Below are positions 9,673-19,066 of a stretch of 64,000 nucleotides of DNA, one piece after another. The position numbers and the translations under genes were made by a program. The stretch spans positions 248,001 to 312,000 of the forward strand of contig NZ_PVZB01000002.1 in the NCBI RefSeq assembly GCF_003002025.1, given 5' to 3'. Below the pieces are notes generated by a model, which was given only the letters and a program-made list of their open reading frames with translations, ran no database searches and was not told where the DNA came from. Every line of letters begins with the position of its first letter. Within the stretch, counting starts at the first letter, position 1. Source of the DNA: Paraburkholderia sp. BL25I1N1 (GTDB taxonomy: Bacteria; Pseudomonadota; Gammaproteobacteria; Burkholderiales; Burkholderiaceae).

Positions 9673-9945
9673 ATGACGACGAAGATGACAAACACGAGTT
9701 GCATGCCGGATCTGCATTTGCATACGCCGATGCCGCCGGAAGTCGACCCCGACGCGCCGCCCCCGACCAGCGATCCCGATCCGTCGCCGCCGCCCGACGA
9801 TGTGCCGCCGAACGACCCGGATCGTGCGCCCGACGGCGATCCGCCTGGCAGGCCGCCGCCACAGAGCGTCGCGTGCCTTCGCGTGCCTATCTCACGCGCT
9901 TGCGCACACCGAAGGTCCTGCGGGACGGTTGTAAGCGCAAATTAA
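9673..9945 (+). CDS. Proline/aspartate-rich short protein (uncertain)
   Basis: The 90-residue frame contains a central acidic, proline-rich stretch (PPEVDPDAPPP, PPDDVPPNDPDRAPDGDPP). That composition is found in small Burkholderia proteins of unknown role and is less like random GC-rich DNA, because Asp-Pro pairs dominate. The C-terminal 25 residues are unlike the rest and end in VSAN. The ribosome site before the ATG at 9673 is weak. It lies 72 bp upstream of the molybdopterin oxidoreductase. It may be a real disordered protein or a chance frame. Confidence 0.4.
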   Translation: MTTKMTNTSCMPDLHLHTPMPPEVDPDAPPPTSDPDPSPPPDDVPPNDPDRAPDGDPPGRPPPQSVACLRVPISRACAHRRSCGTVVSAN

Positions 9946-10017
9946 TCCAGCGGTCCGGTAATTGCGGGGCTTCGGTTAAACCGGTGCGCAAGCACCGCCA
10001 ACCGTTGAGGAGTCAGC

Positions 10018-12387
10018 ATGAGTACCGGCCCGACTGTCGAACCCGCGTCCGAAAGTCCAGCGCAACGCGCATCCACCACACCCGATAGCGCGCCCATCAA
10101 GCCATATCGCCACGCCGCCGGCGGCTGGGGCTCGGTCAAAGCGGTCGCGTCGATCCTCGTGCAGGAACACGTGACGTTGAACGGCAGCCGCATCCTTGCG
10201 CAGCAGAACAAGCCTGACGGCTTCGCCTGCGTGAGCTGTTCGTGGGCCAAACCCGCGGACCCGCATCTTTTCGAATTCTGTGAGAACGGCGCGAAAGCGA
10301 CCGCGTGGGAAATCACCAGCAAACGCGTCGACGCGGATTTCTTCGCCAGCCATACGCTGAGCGAATTGCGCTCGTGGAGCGGCCTCGAACTCGAATCGCG
10401 CGGGCGGCTGACCGCGCCGATGCGCTGGGATCCCGTTACCGACCGCTACGTGCAGACCACCTGGCAACATGCGTTCACCGAAATCGCGAGCGAACTGCAG
10501 GCAATGGATCCGAATGAAGCGGTGTTCTATGCGTCAGGCCGCGCATCGCTCGAAACGTCCTACATGTACGCACTGTTGGCGCGCCTCTACGGCACCAACA
10601 ACCTGCCGGACAGTTCGAACATGTGTCACGAAAGCACTTCGGTCGGCTTGCCGAAGTCGATTGGCGTGCCGGTCGGGACCGTGCAACTCGAAGATTTCGA
10701 GCATACCGACTGCATGCTGTTCTTCGGCCACAACACCGGCACCAACGCGCCGCGCATGCTGCATCAGTTGCAGGATGCACGCAAACGCGGCGTCGAAATC
10801 ATCACCTTCAATCCGCTCAAGGAACGCGGGCTCGTCACCTTTGCGAATCCACAGTCGCCGCTCGACATGCTCACCCCGGCCGACACGCGGATCAGCACGC
10901 AATATCATCAGGTGAAGATCGGCGGCGACGCGGCAGCGATTGCGGGACTCTGCAAGCTGCTGATCGAATGGGACGACGACGCGCAACGCAACGGTGAGCC
11001 ACGCGTGCTCGACGCCGCTTTCATCGCGGAACACACACACGGCTTCGAAACCTTCGCGCAGGCCATGCGCGCGACTTCATGGGAAGAGATCGAACACCAC
11101 TCGCACCTCAGCCGCGCCGCGCTCGAAGACGCGGCACGCGTCTACGCGAAAGCGAATGCCGCGATGGTGCTGTACGGCATGGGCATCACCCAGCACCGCA
11201 GCGGCGTGCACAACGTGCAGATGCTGTCGAACCTGCTGCTTCTGCGCGGCAATATCGGCCGGCCGGGCGCGGGCATCTGCCCGATTCGCGGTCACTCGAA
11301 CGTGCAGGGACAGCGCACCGTCGGCATCACGGAAAAGCCGGAACTCGCGCCCCTCGACAAGCTGAAGGAGCTCTACGGCTTCGAGCCGCCGCGCGACAAA
11401 GGCATGACCACGGTCGATGCCTGCCGCGGCGTGCTCGACGGCAAGGTCAAAGCGTTCATCGGCCTGGGCGGCAATTTTCAGGTGGCGATTCCCGACCACC
11501 ATGTGATGGACCCCGCGTGGCAGCGTCTGCGGCTCACGGTGCAGATCGCCACCAAACTCAATCGCAGCCATCTGCTGCATGGCGAGGTCGCCTATCTGCT
11601 GCCATGCCTCGGGCGCATCGAGGTCGACCGTCAGGCAAGCGGCGAGCAATGGGTCAGTGTGGAGGACAGCACGGCCTGTGTGCATGGCTCGCACGGGCTC
11701 GCCGAGCCGGCCGGCGACATGCTGCTGTCGGAGCCCGCCATCGTCGCGGGTCTTGCCAAGGCGCTGTTGCCGCGCAACCCGAAGATCGATTGGGATGCCT
11801 GGGTCGGCGACTATTCGCTGGTGCGCGACGCAATCGAGCGCACCTATCCGGATCAGTTCAAGGACTTCAACGCGCGCTTCAAGCAACCCGGCGGTTTTCA
11901 CCGGCCGCTCGCGGCCTGCGAGCGCAAATGGAAGACGGAGAGCGGCAAGGCGAATTTCATCGTGCCCGAAACGCTCGACGAAGACGCGGATATGCCGGCG
12001 CGAGGCCCGGACGTGCTGCGCCTGATGACGGCCCGCGGCGACAGCCAGTTCAACACCACCGTCTACGGTCTCGACGACCGCTTCCGCGGCGTGCACGGCA
12101 GCCGCAACGTGCTGCTGATGCATCGGGACGACATGGCGCAGCGCGGTTTCGCGGAGGGCGACGCGGTGTGCATCTCCACCGTCTCGAACGACGACGTGAC
12201 GCGCGAAGTCGACGGCATGCATGTCCACGCGTTCGACATTCCGCGAGGCTGCATCATGGGCTATTACCCGGAATGCAATCGCCTGATTCCGCTCTCGCAT
12301 CACGCGGAATCAAGTCAGGTGCCGGCGTCGAAGTCGATTCCGGTGCGGCTGCGCAAGTCGGCGGTGAGCGAGGATCTGGTGGCGTAA
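10018..12387 (+). CDS. FdhF/YdeP-family molybdopterin oxidoreductase
   Basis: A 789-residue soluble member of the bis-MGD molybdopterin family, YdeP branch. The N-terminal part has a cysteine cluster C71-x2-C74 and C88 (FEFCENGAKA), giving three rather than the four Cys typical of FdhF iron-sulfur domains. NMCHESTSVGLPKSIG and the C-terminal dinucleotide-binding domain (TARGDSQFNTTVYG) follow. E. coli YdeP contributes to acid resistance, but the reaction of this branch is not known. ATG 10018 follows GAGGAGTCAGC. No FdhD-like sulfurtransferase, cytochrome or electron-transfer subunit lies beside it. A hairpin follows the stop. Confidence 0.9.
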   Translation: MSTGPTVEPASESPAQRASTTPDSAPIKPYRHAAGGWGSVKAVASILVQEHVTLNGSRILAQQNKPDGFACVSCSWAKPADPHLFEFCENGAKATAWEITSKRVDADFFASHTLSELRSWSGLELESRGRLTAPMRWDPVTDRYVQTTWQHAFTEIASELQAMDPNEAVFYASGRASLETSYMYALLARLYGTNNLPDSSNMCHESTSVGLPKSIGVPVGTVQLEDFEHTDCMLFFGHNTGTNAPRMLHQLQDARKRGVEIITFNPLKERGLVTFANPQSPLDMLTPADTRISTQYHQVKIGGDAAAIAGLCKLLIEWDDDAQRNGEPRVLDAAFIAEHTHGFETFAQAMRATSWEEIEHHSHLSRAALEDAARVYAKANAAMVLYGMGITQHRSGVHNVQMLSNLLLLRGNIGRPGAGICPIRGHSNVQGQRTVGITEKPELAPLDKLKELYGFEPPRDKGMTTVDACRGVLDGKVKAFIGLGGNFQVAIPDHHVMDPAWQRLRLTVQIATKLNRSHLLHGEVAYLLPCLGRIEVDRQASGEQWVSVEDSTACVHGSHGLAEPAGDMLLSEPAIVAGLAKALLPRNPKIDWDAWVGDYSLVRDAIERTYPDQFKDFNARFKQPGGFHRPLAACERKWKTESGKANFIVPETLDEDADMPARGPDVLRLMTARGDSQFNTTVYGLDDRFRGVHGSRNVLLMHRDDMAQRGFAEGDAVCISTVSNDDVTREVDGMHVHAFDIPRGCIMGYYPECNRLIPLSHHAESSQVPASKSIPVRLRKSAVSEDLVA

Positions 12388-12393
12388 GAAAGT

Positions 12394-12432
12394 ACAAAGG
12401 GCGCGCCGGCATGAACCGCGGCGCCCTTTCTG
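12394..12432. terminator. Hairpin between convergent oxidoreductase and porin genes
   Basis: AAAGGGCGC (12396-12404) pairs with GCGCCCTTT (12421-12429), nine perfect base pairs with a 16-nt loop that can pair further. It lies between two convergent genes and has short T tracts on both sides, so it may be bidirectional. Confidence 0.6.
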
Positions 12433-12463
12433 CCATGCCGAACTACCCGTTCTCTACACCGCG

Positions 12464-13570
12464 TCAGAACTGATGCAGCATCCCGACATACGCACCGGTT
12501 TGCGATTCGCCCACCAGCGGACTCGTATTGTTGCTCGCGTCGCGCGGTGACGCTTCGAGCGAGAAATTCGAGTTGCTGCCGTTGCGCACGTAGCCCACGG
12601 TGCCGTACAGGAAGGTGCGCTTCGACAGGTTGTAGGTGGTGCCGAGCACGTACATCATCGCGTGTCCGGAGGGGTCGTGCGCGGCATCGCCGGAACCGTC
12701 GCCGACCTTCACGTAGAAGCCGCCCGCCGTCATGGCCCAGCGCGGCAGAAAGTTGTAAGTGGCGCCGAGCCAGTAGTGATCGGCCGAGTCGGCGACGCCG
12801 ACCGGCGAGTCGGGCGCGGAGTAATGCGTGTAGGCGCCCTGGATTTTCACCGCGTCGAAATGCACGTTGACGCCGGCGAAATATTCGCGCGATGCCTGGA
12901 AGATGTTGCTGAAGCGGCCATTGTTGTCGCGCAGTTCGTCGTAAATGCCGCGCACGTCGAAGAGCGGCGAGTGATAGGTCAGCATGATGCCGTCCGAGCG
13001 GCCGAACTCGCCGGCCGCGCCGCTGTTGAACGCGCCCGGCTGATTGCCGAACGCATATTGCGCCTGCACGTCGAAGCCCCAGAACACCGGGCTGTGATAC
13101 TCGACGTTGTTGCTGGTTTGCTGCCAGTTGCGCCCACGCACGAGCGAGGCCGACGAAAACGCCTGCTGCACGAACGGATCGAATTCCCAGACGCCGTCGC
13201 TGTCGATAAACAGATTACGGCCGGCTTGCAACGTGCCCCACTGCTCGCTTTTCAAACCGGCGAAGGCGCGCCGCGACCAGAGCCGCCCGCCGCTCGTCGT
13301 GCCGTTCATGACCTGCAAGCCGGTTTCGAGGTTGAAGACCGCACTGAGGCCGCCGCCCAGATCTTCGTTGCCTTTGAGGCCCAGCATGCTGGTGCCCCAG
13401 TCGCCGCCCTCGGCGCTCCAGCGGCTCGAACTGCCGCCCGCGCCATTGTTGATGTGATTCAGGTACTCCAGGCCGGCGTCGAGGCGGCCATATAAGCTCA
13501 CGCTGGTTTGACCGTATGCCAGCGGACTTGCCACGGCGAGAGCCGCCATTAATTTTGTATGTAGTCTCAT
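12464..13570 (-). CDS. Gram-negative general porin
   Basis: A 368-residue outer-membrane porin of the Burkholderia OmpC-like type. It has a signal peptide (MRLHTKLMAALAVASPLAYG), the first strand QTSVSLYGRLDAGLEYL, the SRWSAEGGDWGTSMLGLKGNEDLG region, an LQAGRNLF segment, and a C-terminal aromatic strand ending in Phe. It forms a trimeric diffusion channel for small hydrophilic solutes. The ATG at 13570 begins the signal peptide; the frame extends 45 codons upstream without a signal-like sequence. The ribosome site is weak. It is convergent with the oxidoreductase and divergent from the AAA ATPase gene. Confidence 0.92.
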   Translation of the reverse strand: MRLHTKLMAALAVASPLAYGQTSVSLYGRLDAGLEYLNHINNGAGGSSSRWSAEGGDWGTSMLGLKGNEDLGGGLSAVFNLETGLQVMNGTTSGGRLWSRRAFAGLKSEQWGTLQAGRNLFIDSDGVWEFDPFVQQAFSSASLVRGRNWQQTSNNVEYHSPVFWGFDVQAQYAFGNQPGAFNSGAAGEFGRSDGIMLTYHSPLFDVRGIYDELRDNNGRFSNIFQASREYFAGVNVHFDAVKIQGAYTHYSAPDSPVGVADSADHYWLGATYNFLPRWAMTAGGFYVKVGDGSGDAAHDPSGHAMMYVLGTTYNLSKRTFLYGTVGYVRNGSNSNFSLEASPRDASNNTSPLVGESQTGAYVGMLHQF

Positions 13571-13848
13571 TGTTGTGCCGTCAAATTTTGTGTCCACGAT
13601 ACGGGCCAAAGCGGACTGCGGATGCTTTCCAACAAGATCGGCGTGAAAGATTTTTGTAAAACGATAGCGCCGGGTCCGACGAACTATAGGCGACAGGCGC
13701 TTCATGGCCTATTCGTTTGACGCAATAAATATTTGCCCGGCATGCGCTCGACAAACCTCGCTTGCAAATGGATCGGGAAGATCAAAAGACGCTCAAGATA
13801 AGATAGTCGGTGATTCGGCCTCAGCCAAATTGCAATGCATGATTCGTT

Positions 13849-15099
13849 ATGGACTATTCAACCTCTGCCATGAATGCGCCCGAACTGACCGAAGACGAAA
13901 ACCTTGGCCTTTACCAGCGCGCCACGGAGAACGGCGCGGAATGGTGGCGCGTCAGCGTGGCCGACCGGCCGGAAAACTACCGGCTCGAACATGGCGTCGA
14001 CGGTGACGGCGGCCCTGGCACGGTCGATATCGATCTCGTCGTGGACGCGGAAAATCTGCGCGCGAAGCTGAAGAAATGGCGCCGCGAAGGCTTCGCGATG
14101 GATACGGACACCGCCGCGAGCGAGCAGTCGGCAGCCGGCCGGGTCGCCTTCATGCGGGAATTGCAGCGCGCCGCGGCGCGGGCTTCGGCGGCCAAACATC
14201 GGCAGCGGGAAGGCACCGGCGAGACCGTGCGCATCGGTCATGTGGAGGTGCCGTGCGGTGTCGGCAATCCGCTCGTGCCGCGCATCAATCCGGCCTATCT
14301 GTTCTCCGAGCGCTTCAACGACATTGTCGAGGACATTGTCGAGAACCGGCGCGTCATGCTGATCGGCCACACCGGCGCCGGCAAGACCAGCCTGATCGAA
14401 CAGGTCGCGGCGCGTTCGCGCCACGGCGTGCTGCGCTCGAACATGAACGGGCAGACCACCGTCGGCGACTTCGTCGGCTTCTGGACCGTCAAGGGCGGCG
14501 AGACGTTGTGGGTGGACGGCGTGCTGCCCACGGCCATGCGCGAGGGCCTCTGGCTAATCGTCGACGAAATCGATTTTGCCGAACCGTCGATTCTCGCCGC
14601 CCTCACCGCCGTGCTCGAACCGCACGGCCGCCTCGTGCTGAAGGAAAAAGGCAATGAGATCGTCGCGCCGCATCCGGCCTTCCGCCTGTTCGCCACGGCG
14701 AATGCGGTCGGCGCGATGAGTCAGTTCCGCCATCTGTATCAGGGCGCCAATCTGATGAACGAGGCGTTTCTGGATCGCTGGCGCGTGTATCTGCTCGACT
14801 ATCTGACGCCCGCCGAAGAAGCCGACGTCCTGATCGCCACCCTCGCCCCGCATATGACGCGCGCGCTCGCCACCACGCTCGCCGCGATTGCCGCCGACTG
14901 CCGCGCGGCGTTCGCTCGCGAGGATCTCTCGAGCGCGTTCTCCACCCGGCGCCTGCTGGACTGGGCCGAACTGATGCTGCGTACAGGCGATCCCGAACGC
15001 GCCGCCGGGCCGGCCCTCTACGCGAAGGTGAGCCCGGAAGACGCCGCGTTGATTCGCGGCATCATTCGTCATCACATCGCGCCGGCCCCTGAAGCGTGA
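13849..15099 (+). CDS. MoxR/CobS-type AAA+ ATPase
   Basis: A 416-residue protein with a charged N-terminal region of about 120 residues, then an AAA+ core. Walker A is GHTGAGKT (173-180), Walker B LWLIVDEID (234-242), sensor-1 FATAN (281-285) and an arginine near 310 (FLDRWRV). It resembles CobS of aerobic cobaltochelatase and NorQ/CbbQ activators, which remodel or load metal into a target with a VWA partner. That partner gene overlaps its stop. No cobalamin genes are in the window, so the client is unknown. A second ATG at 13870 is possible; neither has a strong ribosome site. Confidence 0.88.
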   Translation: MDYSTSAMNAPELTEDENLGLYQRATENGAEWWRVSVADRPENYRLEHGVDGDGGPGTVDIDLVVDAENLRAKLKKWRREGFAMDTDTAASEQSAAGRVAFMRELQRAAARASAAKHRQREGTGETVRIGHVEVPCGVGNPLVPRINPAYLFSERFNDIVEDIVENRRVMLIGHTGAGKTSLIEQVAARSRHGVLRSNMNGQTTVGDFVGFWTVKGGETLWVDGVLPTAMREGLWLIVDEIDFAEPSILAALTAVLEPHGRLVLKEKGNEIVAPHPAFRLFATANAVGAMSQFRHLYQGANLMNEAFLDRWRVYLLDYLTPAEEADVLIATLAPHMTRALATTLAAIAADCRAAFAREDLSSAFSTRRLLDWAELMLRTGDPERAAGPALYAKVSPEDAALIRGIIRHHIAPAPEA

Positions 15100-16850
15100 G
15101 CGCGATGCACGCAAGCCGCGACACCCGCGGCTTCGCCTTCGAATCCACGCTCAGCAAGGTCGCCCGCGTGCTGACCGGGCAATATGGCGTGGCGGTCGTG
15201 TTCAGTCCGGACGGCCCGCGCGTGGAGCCGGGCCGCATTGTGATTCCCGACTACGAGTTGCATGGCGAGGTCGAACGCGACGTGCTGATCGGCTATCTCG
15301 ATCTGCTGGTCGCGCGCGCCAAACATGCGTCGCTCGCGCAACTCGACGCGCTGCCCGCGGGCGTCGCGGCGAATCTCGCGCAAGTAATCGACGACCGTCG
15401 CGTCTGCGCGCAGTTGCTCGACGAATATCCGGGCGCGCGCTGGTTCATCGGCAAGCTGCGCCTGCATGCGGCCGAGCGCGTACGGCAGCGCTGGCCGAAG
15501 CTGCACTGGCGCGACCGGCTGGTCTGGCTGGTCGAGCGCGCGATGTGGAACGAACCGCCCGCCCGGATCGAAGCGAGCCATGCGCTGCTCGCCGCCTTGC
15601 ATGCCGCGGAGGATCTGCTGCACGAAGCGCGCGCGAGCCGCTCGACCGCGCAGAGCATCGCGGCGGCGCAGGCGCTGGTGGCGCGCGTGCGCGCGCTGTC
15701 GGCGGGTGAGGTGAATAGCATGATGTTCACGGCGGATCCAGTCGAGGACATCGATACGGAAACGGCGGCTTCGTCGTCCGCGCCGCTCGATGGCGACGAC
15801 GCCGTGTTGCCCGATCAGGACAGCGCAAATTCGCCGCCGTCCGACCGAAGCGGCGGTGCGCAGGCGGACAACGCGGTCGGCATGGGGCAGTCGCTAACGG
15901 ATGCGCGACAGCCGTCCACGCGCTCAGATGGCGGAGCCGGAAACGCGACGTCGAGCGTATCGCGGGCCACGCTGTCGATTCCGCTCGCCACCGAATTCGA
16001 CGACATCCGCGATCTCACGGGCCAGGGCGACAGCGCCGCCTGGCGCGAATTGCGCGCACGGGCTCGCGCGGACACCGCGCCGCTGAAGGAAAAGCTCGAA
16101 CGCGCGCTGAGCGCCGACGAACGCACGCACTGGCGGCGTGAGCAGGAGCGTGGCGAGATCGATCGCGCGGCGCTGGCGAAGCTCGCAACTTCGCCCGGTT
16201 ACCGTACGCCGTTTCGCACGCAGCGGCCCGCCAAAGGACGCGATGTCGCCGTGACGCTGCTGATCGACCGCAGCGGCTCGATGGCCGGCCGCAAGATCGA
16301 ACTCGCGCGCCAGTGCGCGGCTGCGTTGTGCGACGCGCTCACGCAACTGTCGTTCGATTGCGAAGTGCTCGGCTATTGCTCGGTCGAATCCGCGCCCATG
16401 AAACAGCTCTACGAGCGTCAACTCGCCGGCGGCGCCGATCTGCGGCGCTACAACCGCTTCGTCGAACGGCTCGATCTCAAAGTCTATAAACGCTTCGGCG
16501 CGACGGACCTGAGCGGGATCGCCGCGATCGACTGCGGCCACGAGAATCCGGACGGCGAGGCGCTCGCCTGGGCCGCGACGCGCCTTGCCGACCGTCAGGC
16601 CGAACGGCGCATTCTGATGATGTTCTCCGACGGTTATCCCTCCACCGGCGACGGCGATCCGCAGGTATTGCGCAGCGATCTGCGCGAGCGCGTCGCGGCC
16701 ATCGGCAAGCGCGGCATCGAACTGGTGGGGATCGGCGTGCTGACGGACGCGGTCGAGGATTTCTATCCGCACAACGTGGTGGTCAGCCGCCTCGCCGACC
16801 TGCCCTCGACCGTGTTCTCCGTGTTGAGTTCGATGCTGCTCACGCGCTGA
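15096..16850 (+). CDS. VWA-domain protein, CobT-like partner of the AAA ATPase
   Basis: This 584-residue protein has a helical N-terminal half (1-205), an acidic low-complexity linker (about 212-290), a charged segment and a C-terminal von Willebrand A domain. The MIDAS motif is D391-R-S-G-S395, with Thr in FGATDLSG and Asp in FSDGYPS completing it. CobT, NorD and CbbO have this build and work with their MoxR ATPase. The start is GTG at 15096, overlapping the upstream TGA (GTGA), or ATG at 15105; either implies translational coupling. There is no metal-rich His tract. Its target is not apparent from neighbours. Confidence 0.88.
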   Translation: MSAMHASRDTRGFAFESTLSKVARVLTGQYGVAVVFSPDGPRVEPGRIVIPDYELHGEVERDVLIGYLDLLVARAKHASLAQLDALPAGVAANLAQVIDDRRVCAQLLDEYPGARWFIGKLRLHAAERVRQRWPKLHWRDRLVWLVERAMWNEPPARIEASHALLAALHAAEDLLHEARASRSTAQSIAAAQALVARVRALSAGEVNSMMFTADPVEDIDTETAASSSAPLDGDDAVLPDQDSANSPPSDRSGGAQADNAVGMGQSLTDARQPSTRSDGGAGNATSSVSRATLSIPLATEFDDIRDLTGQGDSAAWRELRARARADTAPLKEKLERALSADERTHWRREQERGEIDRAALAKLATSPGYRTPFRTQRPAKGRDVAVTLLIDRSGSMAGRKIELARQCAAALCDALTQLSFDCEVLGYCSVESAPMKQLYERQLAGGADLRRYNRFVERLDLKVYKRFGATDLSGIAAIDCGHENPDGEALAWAATRLADRQAERRILMMFSDGYPSTGDGDPQVLRSDLRERVAAIGKRGIELVGIGVLTDAVEDFYPHNVVVSRLADLPSTVFSVLSSMLLTR

Positions 16851-16877
16851 TGCCGCCGCTCGCGCGGTTCACACAAG

Positions 16878-17711
16878 TCACGCCGCTTGCGGCTTGAACA
16901 GATATCGATCGATCACACCGCCGCGCGCCACCACCGCCGTGCTCTCGGGAATCTCTTGCCACCAGCCCGGCAGGTCGGCGAGCGGCTCGGACAGCACCAG
17001 AAACGCATGCTCGCCGGCGGCCACGATACGCGGATCGTCGGGATACAGCGCGTGCAGATGCTGAAACGACGTGCTGTGAAACAGCGAACGCGACTGCCCC
17101 TCGCTCGAATAACGCACGGCGACGATCTGCTCGCCGTCGGTCGCGCACACCGTCATGTTCAACGGCTCATCCACGCCGTGCTTGCGACCGGTTTCCTCGA
17201 CGAAGGCCACCATCCGCTCCAGCGCGGTGACCGGCGCCAGTTCCAGACCAAAGCTCAGCGCGAGAAAAAACATCACCTCGGAATCGGTCGAGCCTTCAAT
17301 GGACGGAAACAGATCGGGGTCGATCGCCAGCATCAGATCGCGGCGCACGGACGGATAATTGCGGATCAGCCCGTTGTGCGCGAAAAGCCAGCGCCCATAA
17401 CGGAACGGATGGCAGTTGGTTTCCTGCGAAGGCGTATCCGTCGCTGCGCGGATATGCGCAACGAACAGCGGCGCGCGGATCGCCCGCGCGGCTTCGCGCA
17501 GATTGCGGTCGCTCCACGCCGGCTGGATGCAGCGGTAGCGATACGGAATATCGGTCGGATGGCCGTACCAGCCGATGCCGAAGCCGTCGCCGTTGGTCGT
17601 GGTGTGGCCGAGCCGGGAATGCAGGCTCTGGTCGATCAGGGAATGTTTTGCGTTGAACAACACCGTTTCGAGCTGAATCGGGTTGCCGGTATAAGCGAGC
17701 CAGCGGCACAT
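16878..17711 (-). CDS. Class II glutamine amidotransferase (YafJ/EgtC-like)
   Basis: A 277-residue Ntn-type glutaminase domain. It starts MCRWLAYTG, so Cys2 becomes the N-terminal nucleophile after Met removal. GDGFGIGWYG, FVAHIRAATD, NCHPFRYGRWLFAHNG and STDSEVMF are the expected glutamine-site segments. No acceptor (synthase) domain is fused, as in YafJ and EgtC. The ATG at 17711 is fixed by both the Cys2 rule and AGGAGAG upstream. It converges with the VWA gene (27-bp gap). The acceptor substrate is unknown; there are no ergothioneine genes nearby. Confidence 0.9.
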   Translation of the reverse strand: MCRWLAYTGNPIQLETVLFNAKHSLIDQSLHSRLGHTTTNGDGFGIGWYGHPTDIPYRYRCIQPAWSDRNLREAARAIRAPLFVAHIRAATDTPSQETNCHPFRYGRWLFAHNGLIRNYPSVRRDLMLAIDPDLFPSIEGSTDSEVMFFLALSFGLELAPVTALERMVAFVEETGRKHGVDEPLNMTVCATDGEQIVAVRYSSEGQSRSLFHSTSFQHLHALYPDDPRIVAAGEHAFLVLSEPLADLPGWWQEIPESTAVVARGGVIDRYLFKPQAA

Positions 17712-17798
17712 GAGGTTCTCTCCTGTCGGGTCCCATGCAAGAAAATGGCTGTCGGGTACGCCTAAGCGCCCCGGCACAGCGTGCCGCCGGGTGCGCGT

Positions 17799-18476
17799 CT
17801 ACTTCGCTACAGGCTGCATCGTCGCGATCGGAATCAGGAATTCGGAGAAGCCGGTCAACATGATTTGCACGCCGATGCACAACAGCAAAAAGGAAGATAC
17901 ACGCATGGCGACCTTGGTGCCTTCCACGCCGAGGTATTTGGCGAACACCACCGCGCGGCTATAGACCAGATACACGGTGACGGCCACTGTCAGCGAGATC
18001 ACCACCGACGCGATGCTCGAAATCACAAACTCCGAAAGCTTGTGCGTGCGGTTCGCGGTCAGCGCAACGGCGGTCGCAATCGAACCCGGCCCGGTGGTCA
18101 ACGGAATGGTGAACGGGAAAAACGCCTTCGACATCGCGTTGTCCGCGTCCACCCGCTTGACCGCCGGTTTTTCGGCCGGCTGCGTGTCGGGCGCATTGAG
18201 CATCTGCCAGCCGCCCACGGCGACGGCGAGCCCACCGCCAATGCGCAGCGCCTGCATGGAGATGCCGAAGAAATGCAGGATCGGCGTACCGATGAAAAAC
18301 GCCACCAGCAGCACGCACATCACGTTGATGGCGATCTTGCGGGCGAGCGCGGTGCGCTCCTCCGTGGTCAACGAAGCGGTCCGGTCCAGGAAGACGAATG
18401 CAATGCCGATTGGGTTGATGATGCTGATCAACCCGGTAAAGCCAAACAGAATGTCCGAGATCAGACTTTCGACCAT
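17799..18476 (-). CDS. MarC-family inner-membrane protein
   Basis: A 225-residue protein with six predicted membrane helices, including LFGFTGLISIINPIGIAFVF at the start and FFPFTIPLTTGPGSIATAVAL in the middle; these two NP and GPG segments mark the MarC/YhgN/SnatA family. Function is unresolved; some members export neutral amino acids. The ATG at 18476 starts directly at the first helix, and the 80-codon open extension upstream is not family-like. It precedes the amidotransferase on the same strand by 87 bp, so the two may be co-transcribed. Confidence 0.9.
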   Translation of the reverse strand: MVESLISDILFGFTGLISIINPIGIAFVFLDRTASLTTEERTALARKIAINVMCVLLVAFFIGTPILHFFGISMQALRIGGGLAVAVGGWQMLNAPDTQPAEKPAVKRVDADNAMSKAFFPFTIPLTTGPGSIATAVALTANRTHKLSEFVISSIASVVISLTVAVTVYLVYSRAVVFAKYLGVEGTKVAMRVSSFLLLCIGVQIMLTGFSEFLIPIATMQPVAK

Positions 18477-18850
18477 ATGCGTTCCGTGTCGAGCGACGGC
18501 TCGGGCGGCTGCGTTGCGCACCGGCCGCGCCGCGCCATGTTGATGAAGCCGGACTCTCTCCGGCGCGCCGGATGTTGCCCGACTGTTGCTTGCGTTGCGT
18601 GGCGAGATGATATCGCGCCGCGCCAGCCAAAGCGGTAAAAAGCCAGGCGCCGACGGCGGCGTGCCGCAGCGCTCCACGCAATGCACGCCGCCTTGCAGCG
18701 CAGCAACCGTCCCCATAAAGATGCGTCCGCAACTTTCAGAAAGCCTACACTTTTTTGACCAGCTTTACGGGACCGAAGCATCCGGCATACAGTCCCCAGC
18801 GAAGCCGCACTTTCAACGAGACGTACTTACCGGTTCGAGGAGTTGCCCCC
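18477..18850. other. Intergenic region between divergent MarC and DUF3311 genes
   Basis: This 374-bp stretch holds no convincing gene. It must contain both divergent promoters. A less GC-rich patch around 18740-18800, ending 50 bp before DUF3311, is the likeliest promoter for the symporter operon, but I could not define -35 and -10 boxes with confidence. GAGGAG at the right edge is the DUF3311 ribosome site. Confidence 0.5.
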
Positions 18851-19066
18851 ATGTTGCTTCGTGTACTTGCCGCGCTGCCGTTCATCGGCATTCTGCTCGG
18901 TGTTCCGTTTGTGAATCGTGTCGAGCCGCTGATGCTCGGCATGCCGTTCGTGCTGGCCTGGATCGTCATGTGGGTGGTGCTCAGTTCGATCATCATGGCG
19001 ATCGTCTACCGTCTGGATCCGTCCAACCGTCAGCTCGCCGCCGATGGCGAGGAGGCCCGTTCATGA
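18851..19066 (+). CDS. DUF3311 small membrane protein
   Basis: A 71-residue protein with two membrane helices (LLRVLAALPFIGILLGVPFV and MPFVLAWIVMWVVLSSIIMAIVY) around the conserved loop NRVEPLMLGMP, followed by a Asp/Pro end. GAGGAG stands 8 nt before the ATG. The stop overlaps the symporter start by four bases (ATGA), the usual arrangement for this family, so it is probably a small accessory subunit of the transporter. Confidence 0.85.
   Translation: MLLRVLAALPFIGILLGVPFVNRVEPLMLGMPFVLAWIVMWVVLSSIIMAIVYRLDPSNRQLAADGEEARS

Noticed and set aside
11077..12303. 408-codon minus-strand frame opposite the molybdopterin oxidoreductase
   Set aside because: No recognisable domain and composition typical of antisense reading of a coding gene.
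13849..16850. Calling the ATPase/VWA pair cobaltochelatase CobS/CobT
   Set aside because: No cobN or other cobalamin gene is in the window, and the N-terminal regions differ enough that the MoxR/VWA label is safer.
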